From: Arthrobacter sp. MMS18-M83
GTDB lineage: Bacteria > Actinomycetota > Actinomycetes > Actinomycetales > Micrococcaceae
Length of the DNA: 64,000 bases
Direction: 5' to 3'
Assembly (NCBI RefSeq): GCF_026683955.1
Contig: NZ_CP113343.1
Location: 1-64,000, forward strand
The translations under genes were made by a program, and so were the position numbers. Below, in pieces: positions 27,627-36,657 of the stretch. The notes beneath the pieces were generated by a model. The model saw only the letters and a program-made list of their open reading frames with translations, made no database searches and had not been told where the DNA came from. Position 1 is the first letter of the stretch; each line of letters begins with the position of its first letter.

Positions 27627-29200
27627 TTAGAAGCTCGTCGGCCAGGTGCGCAAGAGGTGTTCGCCCACGCCGTTGCTCCGGGCCCGGTAGTGGTCCTTCA
27701 ACGCGCCGAGGATGAACTCGCGCGTTTCGGACGGATCGATGACCTGCTCGAAACCGAAGACCTGGGCCACGTCATAGGCGGTGGTTCCCTTGTTCATCTC
27801 CGCGAGGCGCAACTCGTACTTCTCCGGGTCACTTTCGGGGGTGATGCCGTGGACCACGGAGACAGCGGAGGTCGGATCCATGAAACTGACCTCGGAAGAC
27901 CACCAGCCGGCCGTGGCGTCAGCGGTGCCGCCGCCACCCATGTTGATCAGGGCCTGGCCATAGTTCTTGCGCATGGTGACCGCGATCTTCGGCACGGTGA
28001 CCAGTGAGAGGGCGTTCATCCAGTTGATGATCTTGCCGGCAACCTTGCTCCGCTCGGCCTCGAGGCCGATCAGGAAGCCCGGCTGGTCGACGAGCATGAC
28101 CACAGGGATGTTGTAGGAGTCGCAGAGGACCAGGAAACTGGTCGCCTTGTCGCAGGCGGCACCGTCAAGCGCGCCGCCCTTGAACATCGGGTTGTTGGCG
28201 ATGATGCCCACGGACTGGCCGCCGATGCGGGCCAGCGAGGTCACCAGGGACTTGCCGTAGCGGGCCTTGATCGGGAACACCGAGCCGGTGTCGGCGACGA
28301 TGTCGATGACCTTGCGCACGTCGTAGGTCTGCGTGCGGGACTCGGGGACGATCGACTTGATCTCCTCCGCACGCTCGCCGGATCCGTGGGGGATCGGCGC
28401 GAGAGGCGGGGTCTCGCCATTGTGCGAGGGCAGGTAGGAGAGGAAGCGGCGGACCAGTTCGATCGCTTCCTGGTCGGTGTCGGCAACGGCGTCGGCGAAG
28501 CCGGTGACCTCGGCGTGCATCTTCCAGCCTCCGAGTTCCTGGGCGTCGACCTGTTGGCCGGTGGCGCGGGCGACCAGGTTGGGGCTGGACACGGCGAGCA
28601 CGGCCCCCTTGCGGAAGACCGCGAAGTCGGAGGCCATGGTGTGCCAGGCGGCCGAACCGAAGCAGAAGCCGAAGGCCGCGGATACCCACGGGCTTTCACG
28701 CTGGCGCAGGAAGCGGGTCTTGCCGCTGGCACTGCCCATGCCGGTGCCGCCCATGGCGTCGGGCATGCGCACACCCGTGGATTCGGAAAGGTAGACCAGC
28801 GGCTGGCCGGTCTTGACGACCAGTTCCTTGAAATGGGCCATCTTCTTGTTGCTGACCGGGCTGGAGGAGGAACCCTTGACGGTGAAGTCGTAGGCAACAA
28901 CGCTCGCGCGTCGGCCGTCAACCTCGCCGGAACCGGTGATCTTGCCGTCGGCAGGGGTCTTGTCGCGGTCCGCCGGAACGGCCGAGGTCACGAACAACCC
29001 GCTCTCGCGGAAGGTTCCCGGGTCCAGCAGCAGCGCGATGCGCTCGCGTGCGTTCAGTTCGCCCTTGGCGAGTCGGGCCTCAAGCTTCCTGGTGCCGCCC
29101 ATGGCCAACGCCGCGGCACGCTTTTCTCGTGCTCCTGCTCGCGGGTGAGCTTGGCTTCCCCGATTGCGATCGCGTCGGTCTTGACTGCTTCGGTCGTCAT
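27627..29200 (-). CDS. Acyl-CoA carboxylase carboxyltransferase subunit, with an apparent one-base frameshift near the N-terminus
   Basis: Moves carboxyl from biotin to an acyl-CoA; PccB/MccB-like family. The body shows LLDPGTFRESGLF, KGSSSSPVSNKKMAHF, LVDQPGFLIGLEAER and MRKNYGQALINMGGGG. I placed the start at the ATG 3 bases after the CoA ligase stop, which reads MTTEAVKTDAIAIGEAKLTR and then EQEHEK. That frame breaks at a run of four A (minus strand, 29122-29125): adding one A restores EKKRAAALAMGG and a 524-residue protein. The alternative is an out-of-frame start overlapping the ligase gene, giving a strange Arg-rich leader. Either the base is a sequencing error or the gene is mutated. 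Substrate (propionyl, methylcrotonyl or another branched acyl-CoA) is unknown. Confidence 0.85.
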
Positions 29201-29202
29201 CT

Positions 29203-31440
29203 CTACTGCCTTCCGTCTGCGCCAAGCGACGCCTGGTGGATCTGCTTGCTTTGTTCGAGCACCGCCCGTGAGGCCAGTGCCGCGTCTTCGAAGGCCCCGA
29301 AGACCGGGATTCCGATCTGGCGGGCGCGATGTGCGTACGTCTTGATCATTTCCTCGGTTCCTGCGCTGCCGTCCGTCTTCAAGACCAGGATCTGGTGGGT
29401 TCCCGGACGCGACTCGTCGCGTGCCCTGGCGATCGAGTCGATGATGTTGCCCGTCACGTCACCGTGGGTGGCCCCGAGGTTGCGCTGGATGATGCCCACG
29501 TTCAGGTGGGAGATCAGCACGGCGGGGTGGCTGTCGGCGAGTACGGTCTTGAGAATGTCCTCCGCGACCGCGCCGCTCCTGACGGCCAGCGTGCCGGCCG
29601 GCACGTCGATTGGGTTGTGGAATCCGTTGCCCGGGGGCAGGTCGAGGGCCTCGAGGGCCTCGATGACCCGGGCGGGAAGCGGCGAGGTTGCCACGCCCTG
29701 GCGGTCAAGGGCGTCGGCTCCCAGCACGCTGGCACCACCGCCGTTTCCGAAGAGCACTGCCTCGCGGCCGTTGGGCTCAACGCTCAAGTCGAGTGTCGCC
29801 AGGGCGTGCAGCGCAGAGGCGAAATCGGCGAGCGAGTCGACAAGGGTCATGCCGGCCTGGCGCGCGATGGCCGGCCACAGGCGGTGGTTGCCCGCAAGGG
29901 CGCCGGTGTGGCTGGTGGCCGCACGCGAGCCTTCCGCGGTCCGGCCGCCGGCCAGCAGCACCACGGGCTTGCGGGTTTCGGCCGCGGCAAGCACGTCCAG
30001 GACCTGGCGGGCCACGGCCAGCGACTCCAGGTACAAGCCGATGACCTGGACCTCGTCGTTGCGCAGGAAGGACTCTACGAGTTCGGCGGCGTCGACGTCG
30101 GCACTGTTTCCGATGCTTGTCACGGAGTGGAAGTCGATGCCGCGGGCAGCGCCGACGCGCAGGATGTCGACGCTCAGCCCGCCGCTCTGCGAGACCACAG
30201 CCGTGGTTCCGGGTGTCAGCGGGGCCTCCGGGACAAAGGAGAGCTTCCCGGCCGAGGCGTGGGTGCCCAGGCAGTTCGGGCCGATCAGGCGGATGCCTGC
30301 CCCGCGCACCGTTGCAACGAGCGTGGCTTCGAGTTCCTTGCCTTCTTCGACCTCGCCGAAACCGCTGGAAACGACCTGGGCGAAACGCACCTTGCCGGCG
30401 CCCTGGCCCAGTGCCTCGGCGACGCGTGCTCCTGGCAGTGCCACGAAGGCGTAGTCGATGGGTTCGTCCACGTCGGCCAGCGAGGCGATGGTGGGCAGGC
30501 CCTCGATCTCGTCGGCGGCCGGGTGGACCGGGACGATGGTGCCGTCGAAGCCGCCGGCGCGGATGTTGCGGATGAACCGGTTGGCGAGGTTCGGGCGCTT
30601 GCCGCTTGCACCCAGGACCGCGATGCGGCGGGGCTGGAACAGCGGGGAGAAGTCGGTGGCCCGGCCATCGTTGCGGCCAGCGGCCACGACGCCGTCGGTT
30701 CCCAGCGGCCCGACGACGAAGCGGGCATCCACTGCGACCGCCCGCGTGTCGGAAACGATCACCGGGTTGAGATCGATTTCGACGACGTCATCGGGAAGGG
30801 AAGCCAGAAGGCCGCCGGGGCCGGCAAGTCGCGAGATCAGCGTGACAAGGGCCGGGACATCGGCTTTCACGCCGCCACGTGCACCGTTGAGTACCTTCAT
30901 GCCGCGAAGTTCGTGCAGCATGTCAAGAATCTGCTCGTCCGACAGGGGCGCCAGGCCAAAGGCAACGTCTTCGAATACCTCCACAAGGATCCCGCCGAGG
31001 CCGAGCATGACGGTCCAGCCCAGTCCGGGAGCCCGCACCGCGCCAACGATGATCTCGTGGCCGGCCGGCACCATTTCCTCGACCAGGAGGCCATCCAGCT
31101 CGTGCCCGAAGTCGGCCAGGCTCTCGCGCATCTGTCCCGCTACTTCGTCAGCGTCGGCGCGGGTCACACCGACACGCACTCCACCGGCGTCGGACTTGTG
31201 CACGAGCGTCGCCGAGATCGCTTTGACGACCAGCGGTTCGCGAAGGTGGACCGGAAGCTCCTGGCCCACTGCAATTTCGACGCCTTGGGGGGTATCAATG
31301 CCAAATGCCGAAAGCAGGGATTTTCCTTCGGCCTCGGTAAACATGGCCGATTCTCTGTTTCTGGCCTGTGCGATGAACTCGACGATTGTCTCGGCGCGAC
31401 TCGACAGGGCTGTTTCAACTAACAACGGGGGGCACCTCAC
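29203..31440 (-). CDS. Acyl-CoA synthetase (NDP-forming), ATP-grasp domain first
   Basis: A 745-residue acetate--CoA ligase family protein that makes acyl-CoA with release of ADP or GDP. Domain order is ATP-grasp (about residues 30-245, with LVVKAISATLVHKSDAGGV), then CoA-binding (RIAVLGASGKRPNLANRFIR), then the ligase domain (VVSQSGGLSVDILR, and the SHTGALAG loop with the phosphohistidine region). This order is the reverse of the usual one. The called start is GTG; an ATG 32 codons on (MFTEAEGKSLLSAFGI) is also possible. It heads the eight-gene operon and probably activates the free acid released by the hydrolases. Confidence 0.9.
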   Translation of the reverse strand: MRCPPLLVETALSSRAETIVEFIAQARNRESAMFTEAEGKSLLSAFGIDTPQGVEIAVGQELPVHLREPLVVKAISATLVHKSDAGGVRVGVTRADADEVAGQMRESLADFGHELDGLLVEEMVPAGHEIIVGAVRAPGLGWTVMLGLGGILVEVFEDVAFGLAPLSDEQILDMLHELRGMKVLNGARGGVKADVPALVTLISRLAGPGGLLASLPDDVVEIDLNPVIVSDTRAVAVDARFVVGPLGTDGVVAAGRNDGRATDFSPLFQPRRIAVLGASGKRPNLANRFIRNIRAGGFDGTIVPVHPAADEIEGLPTIASLADVDEPIDYAFVALPGARVAEALGQGAGKVRFAQVVSSGFGEVEEGKELEATLVATVRGAGIRLIGPNCLGTHASAGKLSFVPEAPLTPGTTAVVSQSGGLSVDILRVGAARGIDFHSVTSIGNSADVDAAELVESFLRNDEVQVIGLYLESLAVARQVLDVLAAAETRKPVVLLAGGRTAEGSRAATSHTGALAGNHRLWPAIARQAGMTLVDSLADFASALHALATLDLSVEPNGREAVLFGNGGGASVLGADALDRQGVATSPLPARVIEALEALDLPPGNGFHNPIDVPAGTLAVRSGAVAEDILKTVLADSHPAVLISHLNVGIIQRNLGATHGDVTGNIIDSIARARDESRPGTHQILVLKTDGSAGTEEMIKTYAHRARQIGIPVFGAFEDAALASRAVLEQSKQIHQASLGADGRQ

Positions 31441-31549
31441 TGAACGTCGGATCCGGACGGCATACTCTCGCGTCCGGTGTGATTTCAGTCTCGCCAGCCA
31501 ATCCGGGCCTGGGAAGGTCGCCAGCGCTGGCGGGGTGATATGCCTGCGC

Positions 31550-31563
31550 TATCGGCACGGATA
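31550..31563. promoter_or_regulatory. LysR-type operator candidate upstream of the eight-gene operon
   Basis: TATC-GGCACG-GATA, the same inverted TATC/GATA pair as the boxes at 21346 and 34699 but with a 6-base spacer. It lies 110 bases before the CoA ligase start, in the 277-base gap between that gene and the LysR gene. A further GATA just upstream (31537) overlaps an inverted copy. No coding signal is seen in this gap. Confidence 0.45.
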
Positions 31564-31717
31564 CTGAACGCCCCTATCGGGTCCGCCGGACCGCGACAAG
31601 GAGACCCTCTTCGAGACATGGGACCGCCCGGAACCCTTACGGAAGTGGCAGGGAGGCAGGGCAGGCGGGGCCGCCGTCGGGCTCGCCGAGAAGGCGGGCA
31701 GCGGGCGCGTCAGGCGG

Positions 31718-32620
31718 CTAGAAGGTCTTGGCGGCTTCCCGCAAGAGACGCAGGAACGCCTGCACTGCCGAGGACCTGGCCTCGTCTTTCCTGACGATGG
31801 CGGAAGTACTGGCACGTGCCCATTCGAAGGGAAGCGGCACGAGCGCAACACCCTTGCCGCTGATGGTCGAATCGAGAAGCGTGTTCGCCATGCAAATTCC
31901 GACGCCGGCTCGCACCATGGCTTGCGCTGCCTCAGCATTGGGTGTGGCGTAGACGATTCTGGCCTCAATCCCTTCCAGCATTCGTTCAAAGGCCACGCGC
32001 AGGATGCTTGACTCTGCAGGAAAGATCAGCGCTTCCCCTTCCAGGTCTGCGGGTTCGAAGTCATCCTTGCCGGCGAGCCGATGGCCCTCGGGAACGGACA
32101 GAACCAGCCGGCCTGAGACGAGATCGATGTGGTGCAGCAAGGCATCTTCGGCAGGAGTCAGTTCGATACCGGGCAGGCGGGTCACCAGGCCGACGTCGAA
32201 ATGGCCGCTGAGAACGCCGCGAACCACCATCTTCGAGGGGCCCTCGTCGACTTCGAAACGTACATTGGGGAATTCGGTCAAGAGTCGTTTGACCACCGTG
32301 GGAAGAATCGACTGGGACCCTGCCGGCACCGTTCCGAGCCGGACCGTGCCCAACTTCAGGCCGCCGATAGCGCTGGCTTCCTCGCGCAGCATACGCTCGG
32401 CCTGAACAGCCGCAACCACGTGCGGCATGATCCTGTCTGCCGCATAGGTTGGCCGCACACCCTTGGCACCGCGGGTCACCAGGATGACACCCAAGTCCTC
32501 TTCGAGCCGCTGTACCTGGTTCGTGATGGTCGGCTGGGAGATGTCGAGTTCCTTGGCAGCTTGCCGGAATGAGCCCGTCCGCAACGCTGCCTCCAGATAG
32601 CGCAACTGCGCGAACCTCAT
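31718..32620 (-). CDS. LysR-family transcriptional regulator of the catabolic cluster
   Basis: A 300-residue activator/repressor. The N-terminal helix-turn-helix is clear: MRFAQLRYLEAALRTGSFRQ, AAKELDISQPTITNQVQRLE. The rest is the two-lobed effector domain (LKLGTVRLGTVPAGSQ, GIELTPAEDALLHHIDLV). I chose the ATG with GAGGAGA before it; a longer form starts nine codons upstream. It sits in the middle of the cluster, between the CoA ligase operon and the permease-SDR operon, which all read the same way. It is the best candidate to bind the TATC/GATA palindromes and respond to a pathway intermediate. Confidence 0.93.
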   Translation of the reverse strand: MRFAQLRYLEAALRTGSFRQAAKELDISQPTITNQVQRLEEDLGVILVTRGAKGVRPTYAADRIMPHVVAAVQAERMLREEASAIGGLKLGTVRLGTVPAGSQSILPTVVKRLLTEFPNVRFEVDEGPSKMVVRGVLSGHFDVGLVTRLPGIELTPAEDALLHHIDLVSGRLVLSVPEGHRLAGKDDFEPADLEGEALIFPAESSILRVAFERMLEGIEARIVYATPNAEAAQAMVRAGVGICMANTLLDSTISGKGVALVPLPFEWARASTSAIVRKDEARSSAVQAFLRLLREAAKTF

Positions 32621-32843
32621 GGCATTTTCTCCTCTGTCGCGGTCCATTACCGGTGGATGACCACGTTACTCCGATCACAACTCCCGGGCTATTTCCTCCC
32701 CGGTCACAAAGCATCCGAACTGGATGGCCCCTCCCGAGGTCAGCCTAATAACTCATCGAGCCCCATTGAGTCCCTTGACAGGGCGCCCTCTTCGACGGGG
32801 TTCTGACCGGGCGCTACAGCACTGACGCGGACGAGGGTCAGGG

Positions 32844-33695
32844 CTACCTCGTCCACTTGGTCACGAGCTTCTGCAAGCCCGAGATGGAAAGGTCAAGGAC
32901 CATCGACAGCAAGCCCATGGCGAGCAGGATGGCGAAGGTTTCCGAAACCTGGAAGTTGTTGGTCACCACCACCAACCGCTGGCCAAGACCGGTGTACGCG
33001 CCGACCATTTCCGAGACCACGGCACCGAGCACCGAGTACACGGCGCCGAGCCGTAGTCCGCCCACGATGGACGGCAACGCGGACGGCAGTTCGATCTTGA
33101 AGAAGCGTTGCTTGCGCGTCATTCCCAGCGACTTGGTCAACTGTTTGATGTCGTGGTCGATCCCCTCCAAGGCGCCCATGGTGCTGGTCATCAGGACGAA
33201 GAACACCACACTGAAGGCAACAAGTGCCTTCGGGCCAAACCCCAGACCAAACCAGAGGATAAAGATCGGTGCCAATGCCGGACGCGGAAGGCTGTTCATC
33301 AGGGTCAGGAAAGGCCTGGCCGCGATATGCAGAACCTCGACGCGGGCGAAGATGACGCCTGCCAGGATGCCCAGGATCGCACCAGAGACCAAGCCGGCCA
33401 TGGCACCGCCGAACGTCGCGGCCACATCAACCCAGAACGTGCCATCCCCCAGTTGCTTGATGAAGGACGTCGCGACATTACCGGGGGTGGAAACCAGCGT
33501 CGGATCCATGATCCGCTGGCCGGTCACAAAGGCCCAGCTGACGACGAAGACGGCGAGCACACCGATTCTCAGGGCCCAGACGCCCAGCTGCCGGTTGATG
33601 CGTGATCGGCGCCGTTCCGCGAGGATCGATCTGTCGTCGTAGGGCGGTGCGCCTGCGGAGGCGACCAGAGTGTCCGCCTTAGCGATCGTTTCCAT
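32844..33695 (-). CDS. ABC transporter permease, SsuC/TauC type
   Basis: Membrane subunit of 283 residues with about six helices. It has the family's RPALAPIFILWFGLGFGPKA segment and the EAA-type loop with LPSALPSIVGGLRLG. The start follows a GAAGGG site, 41 bases after the SDR stop; an in-frame upstream extension is ignored because it enters the SDR gene. It should work with the ATPase at 34922 and the binding protein at 23791. Confidence 0.92.
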   Translation of the reverse strand: METIAKADTLVASAGAPPYDDRSILAERRRSRINRQLGVWALRIGVLAVFVVSWAFVTGQRIMDPTLVSTPGNVATSFIKQLGDGTFWVDVAATFGGAMAGLVSGAILGILAGVIFARVEVLHIAARPFLTLMNSLPRPALAPIFILWFGLGFGPKALVAFSVVFFVLMTSTMGALEGIDHDIKQLTKSLGMTRKQRFFKIELPSALPSIVGGLRLGAVYSVLGAVVSEMVGAYTGLGQRLVVVTNNFQVSETFAILLAMGLLSMVLDLSISGLQKLVTKWTR

Positions 33696-33736
33696 GTCAA
33701 ACCCTTCCCTTGCGGTCTTCGGTAGTGCTGGATGGA

Positions 33737-34570
33737 TCATGCATTGCGCGGTTCCCGGACGAGCTTTGCGTCCAAGGGCGATGAGGTGTGCGGTCCGCCG
33801 GTGACCTGCAGGACCGTCCCGGTGATGAAGCTCGACGCGTCGGAGCACAGGTAAAGGCACGCATCGGCCACTTCTTCCGGCAACCCCACGCGGCCCAGGG
33901 CCAGGAACTCTCCGAAGGACTTCTCGATATCCGCGTTGGCAAAGCGCGAGGACGCAGTCAGCGTGGCGCCAGGCTCAACGCAGTTGACGCGGACGCCGCG
34001 GTCGGCCCATTCCCAGGACATCGTCTTGGTCAGCGAGGCAAGCCCTGCCTTGGCGGCTGCATACGCCCCGCGCATCGGGTGGGCGTGGTTCGCCGAACCG
34101 GACCCGACGTTGATGATGCTTCCACCGCCCTGCCTCTCAAAGACCGGGAGGCAGGCGACCGAGACGTGGAAGGCACCGCTGAGGTTGGTGCCGATCGTTG
34201 CGTTCCATGCATTGGCCGACAGGTCTTCCAGGCGTGCTGCGAAGTTGCCGCCGGCGTTGTTGATCAGGATATCGATCCGGCCGAACTCCTCCAGGGCGGC
34301 ACGCACCAGCGCACCGGCAGTCTCCGGCTCCTTGATGTTGCCGGTGACCACAATGGCCTTGCGTCCGAGTTCGCGGATCTGCACGGCCTTCGCTTCGAGC
34401 GCCTCGGCCTTGCGTCCGTGCAGGATCAAATCCGCGCCGGCTTCGGCGAACTTGTCGGCAAGCGCCGAGCCGATACCGCCGGAAGCGCCCGTCACGATGA
34501 CAACCTGGCCGGTGAAATCGAAGGTGGTCTGACCCGACTTTTTGCCGGTGGTGGTGATTGTGTTCGTCAT
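33737..34570 (-). CDS. Short-chain dehydrogenase/reductase
   Basis: NAD(P)-dependent oxidoreductase, 277 residues. The nucleotide loop is TGASGGIG; the NNAG motif is ILINNAGGN; the catalytic YxxxK is YAAAK with a serine in INVGSGSA. The C-terminal part (EPGATLTAS, FITGTVLQVTGGPH) fits classical SDRs. A GGAGG site precedes the ATG. Transcribed with the permease, and divergent from the ATPase-BVMO operon. In the suggested pathway it could oxidise the alcohol made by the P450 to a ketone. Confidence 0.9.
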   Translation of the reverse strand: MTNTITTTGKKSGQTTFDFTGQVVIVTGASGGIGSALADKFAEAGADLILHGRKAEALEAKAVQIRELGRKAIVVTGNIKEPETAGALVRAALEEFGRIDILINNAGGNFAARLEDLSANAWNATIGTNLSGAFHVSVACLPVFERQGGGSIINVGSGSANHAHPMRGAYAAAKAGLASLTKTMSWEWADRGVRVNCVEPGATLTASSRFANADIEKSFGEFLALGRVGLPEEVADACLYLCSDASSFITGTVLQVTGGPHTSSPLDAKLVREPRNA

Positions 34571-34921
34571 GTGACGTCCTCCTGATTGATGTGTGCCCGG
34601 TGTGTGCGGCGGACTTCACGCATGGCGGGCCCTCCATGGCAATGGTGCGTTTGAGAAAGCTTCCTTCCATTCGAGGCCGTGGGCAACGTCAGAATCGCTA
34701 TCGAGGTGATAGCCCGGATCGGGCCTGTTTTTCTTGACTCTGCAGCCAAGGTGTTCAACGATTCATTGACCAGTGGGTGACGTGCACCACAGGATCAGAC
34801 TTCCCGGTTCCTCGTGTTCATTGCTGTGCCAGCGTGATCATCCTTGGGGCCGGCTCCGCAATCGTCAGCCAACGAAGACTGCCAAACGGGTCGGCCCCGC
34901 AAAATAACGACTGGAGCGACA
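34571..34921. promoter_or_regulatory. Divergent regulatory region with a LysR-type box, between SDR and ABC ATPase operons
   Basis: This 351-base spacer holds no gene. At 34699-34711 it has TATCGAGGTGATA, embedded in a perfect GCTATC-N5-GATAGC palindrome. The matching box at 21346 shares the CC flank. Placed between two start codons facing away from each other, it could control the SDR-permease operon on one side and the nine-gene degradation operon on the other. Confidence 0.6.
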
Positions 34922-35806
34922 ATGCCCAATACAACCCTCCGCTCAACCGGCGATAATGAGACCCTCATGAGTGAAACGGCATCGCAGCCCACCGCAGCCA
35001 GGGGAGTTTCAGTCGAGTTCAAGAATGTGAACCACAGCTTCCTCCACGGCAATCGACCAGTGCGGGTGTTGGACAACTTCAATCTGCACATCGGACCGTC
35101 GGAGTTCGTCAGCATCGTCGGCCCGTCCGGCTGCGGCAAGACCACAGCCCTCGGGATGGTGGGCAACCTCTTGAAGCCGCGCAATGGCAATGTTCGTATT
35201 GATAACGCCGAGGTACGTCCCGGAAGCAATGACGCGGCCTTCCTCTTCGCCCGTGACGCTCTTCTGCCCTGGCGCCGGGTCCGCAGCAACGTCGAACTCG
35301 GCATGGAAATCCGGGGAGTTCCCAAGGAAGAGCGCCGCGAACGCGCTGACGCCTGGCTGCGCCGGGTTCGACTGCACGAGTTTGCGGACTCCGACGTCCT
35401 CCACCTGTCCCAGGGCATGCGCCAGCGCGTCGCAATCGCACGGACCCTGGTGCAGAACCCCAAAGTACTGCTGATGGACGAGCCGTTCGCAGCCTTGGAC
35501 GCACAGACCCGCGCGATCCAGCAGGAGGAGTTTACCCAGCTCTGGGAAGCTGAGCGCCCAACGGTCATCTTCGTGACCCACGACCTCGAGGAAGCCATCC
35601 TGCTCAGCGACCGGGTTATCCTGATGGCCAGCCGGCCCGGCCGCATGGTGGTCGACATGAAGATCGAACTCGAGCGGCCGCGACGCCAGGAGATGCGTCG
35701 GGACTCCGATCTGTTCAAGTCCTATTTTCACGATATGTCCGATCGACTTCGAAGCGAAGTCGAACTCGCCGAACAGCGCATCAGGGAGGAGAGCCAGAAT
35801 GGCTGA
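34922..35806 (+). CDS. ABC transporter ATP-binding protein, SsuB/TauB type
   Basis: ATPase of 294 residues for a nitrate/sulfonate/taurine-type importer. Walker A is GPSGCGKTT, the signature region LSQGMRQRVAIART (Q replaces the usual first G), Walker B LLMDEPF and the H-loop VTHDLEEA. A GGAG site lies 6-9 bases before the chosen ATG; another ATG (MSETASQ) occurs 15 codons on. The stop overlaps the hydrolase start. It completes the importer whose other subunits are on the opposite strand. Confidence 0.91.
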   Translation: MPNTTLRSTGDNETLMSETASQPTAARGVSVEFKNVNHSFLHGNRPVRVLDNFNLHIGPSEFVSIVGPSGCGKTTALGMVGNLLKPRNGNVRIDNAEVRPGSNDAAFLFARDALLPWRRVRSNVELGMEIRGVPKEERRERADAWLRRVRLHEFADSDVLHLSQGMRQRVAIARTLVQNPKVLLMDEPFAALDAQTRAIQQEEFTQLWEAERPTVIFVTHDLEEAILLSDRVILMASRPGRMVVDMKIELERPRRQEMRRDSDLFKSYFHDMSDRLRSEVELAEQRIREESQNG

Positions 35807-36611
35807 GACGTTGCAAAAGGTTGCCGGCGCCGATGGCACCACTGTCGCCTATCGCCAGTATGGCGAAGGCCCGCGCCTGATTACGTGCCTGCACTCCTTG
35901 GCATTGGACGGGTCGTGGTACGCACCATTGGCCGAGGCACTTGACGAAGATTATCGCCTGCTCGTACCTGACTTCCGCGGACATGGACAAAGCGCGCATG
36001 GAGCCTCAGACCTCACACTGGGTCTTATTGCCCAGGACGTCGTCGCCATGTGGGACGCCGAAAATATCAAGAGTTCCGTGGTGCTAGGCATCTCACTGGG
36101 CGGCATGGTCGCCCAGGCGGTCACCGGCAGCTTCCCGGATCGGGTCGATGCACAGATCCTGATGGCAACCCGGGGCGGCTACGATGAAGCAGCCGCCCAA
36201 GGAACCCGGGCACGCGCGGCCGAGGTCCGGGCTCCCGGCGGACTTGAAGCTGCCGTGGACACGACAATGCGCCGCTGGTTCGGCGCCGGCTCGCAGGATG
36301 CCGCGAACCCGTTGGTCCGGCAAGCCCGCGCACAATTCCTCGGCGCCGGTGGCAACACCATCGCCGAGTATTTCGAAGCCATGACCCAGGTCGGCGACTT
36401 CAACGCGGACTCACCGCCACCAACCCTCGTGATCGCCGGCGATGACGACCAGAGCACCCCGCGTGCAGTGATCGAACAGCTCGCCGCCTCAATCAGGGAC
36501 GCCGAGCTGCGCATCGCCCCGGGCGGGCATCTTCTCGCGTTCGAGAACCCCCACCAGGTTGCCGCAGCACTGCGGCCCTTCCTCGAAAATCTGGCTTGCT
36601 GGCCACGCTGA
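35799..36611 (+). CDS. Alpha/beta hydrolase, 3-oxoadipate enol-lactonase-like
   Basis: A 270-residue esterase/lactonase. The nucleophile elbow is GISLGG (serine), the acid lies in AGDDDQSTP and the histidine in PGGHLLAFENP. The oxyanion region CLHSLALDGSWY also fits the enol-lactonase/MhpC group. The start overlaps the ATPase stop by 8 bases. Next to a Baeyer-Villiger enzyme, it could hydrolyse the ester or lactone formed by that enzyme. It ends 46 bases before the oxygenase start. Confidence 0.86.
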   Translation: MAETLQKVAGADGTTVAYRQYGEGPRLITCLHSLALDGSWYAPLAEALDEDYRLLVPDFRGHGQSAHGASDLTLGLIAQDVVAMWDAENIKSSVVLGISLGGMVAQAVTGSFPDRVDAQILMATRGGYDEAAAQGTRARAAEVRAPGGLEAAVDTTMRRWFGAGSQDAANPLVRQARAQFLGAGGNTIAEYFEAMTQVGDFNADSPPPTLVIAGDDDQSTPRAVIEQLAASIRDAELRIAPGGHLLAFENPHQVAAALRPFLENLACWPR

Positions 36612-36657
36612 CGGCCAGCGAACACACTGTTCCACATACCTGCTTTACGGAGACAAC

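Noticed and set aside
29329..31422. A 697-codon plus-strand open frame opposite the CoA ligase
   Set aside because: No domain or ribosome site; composition typical of antisense frames in GC-rich genes.
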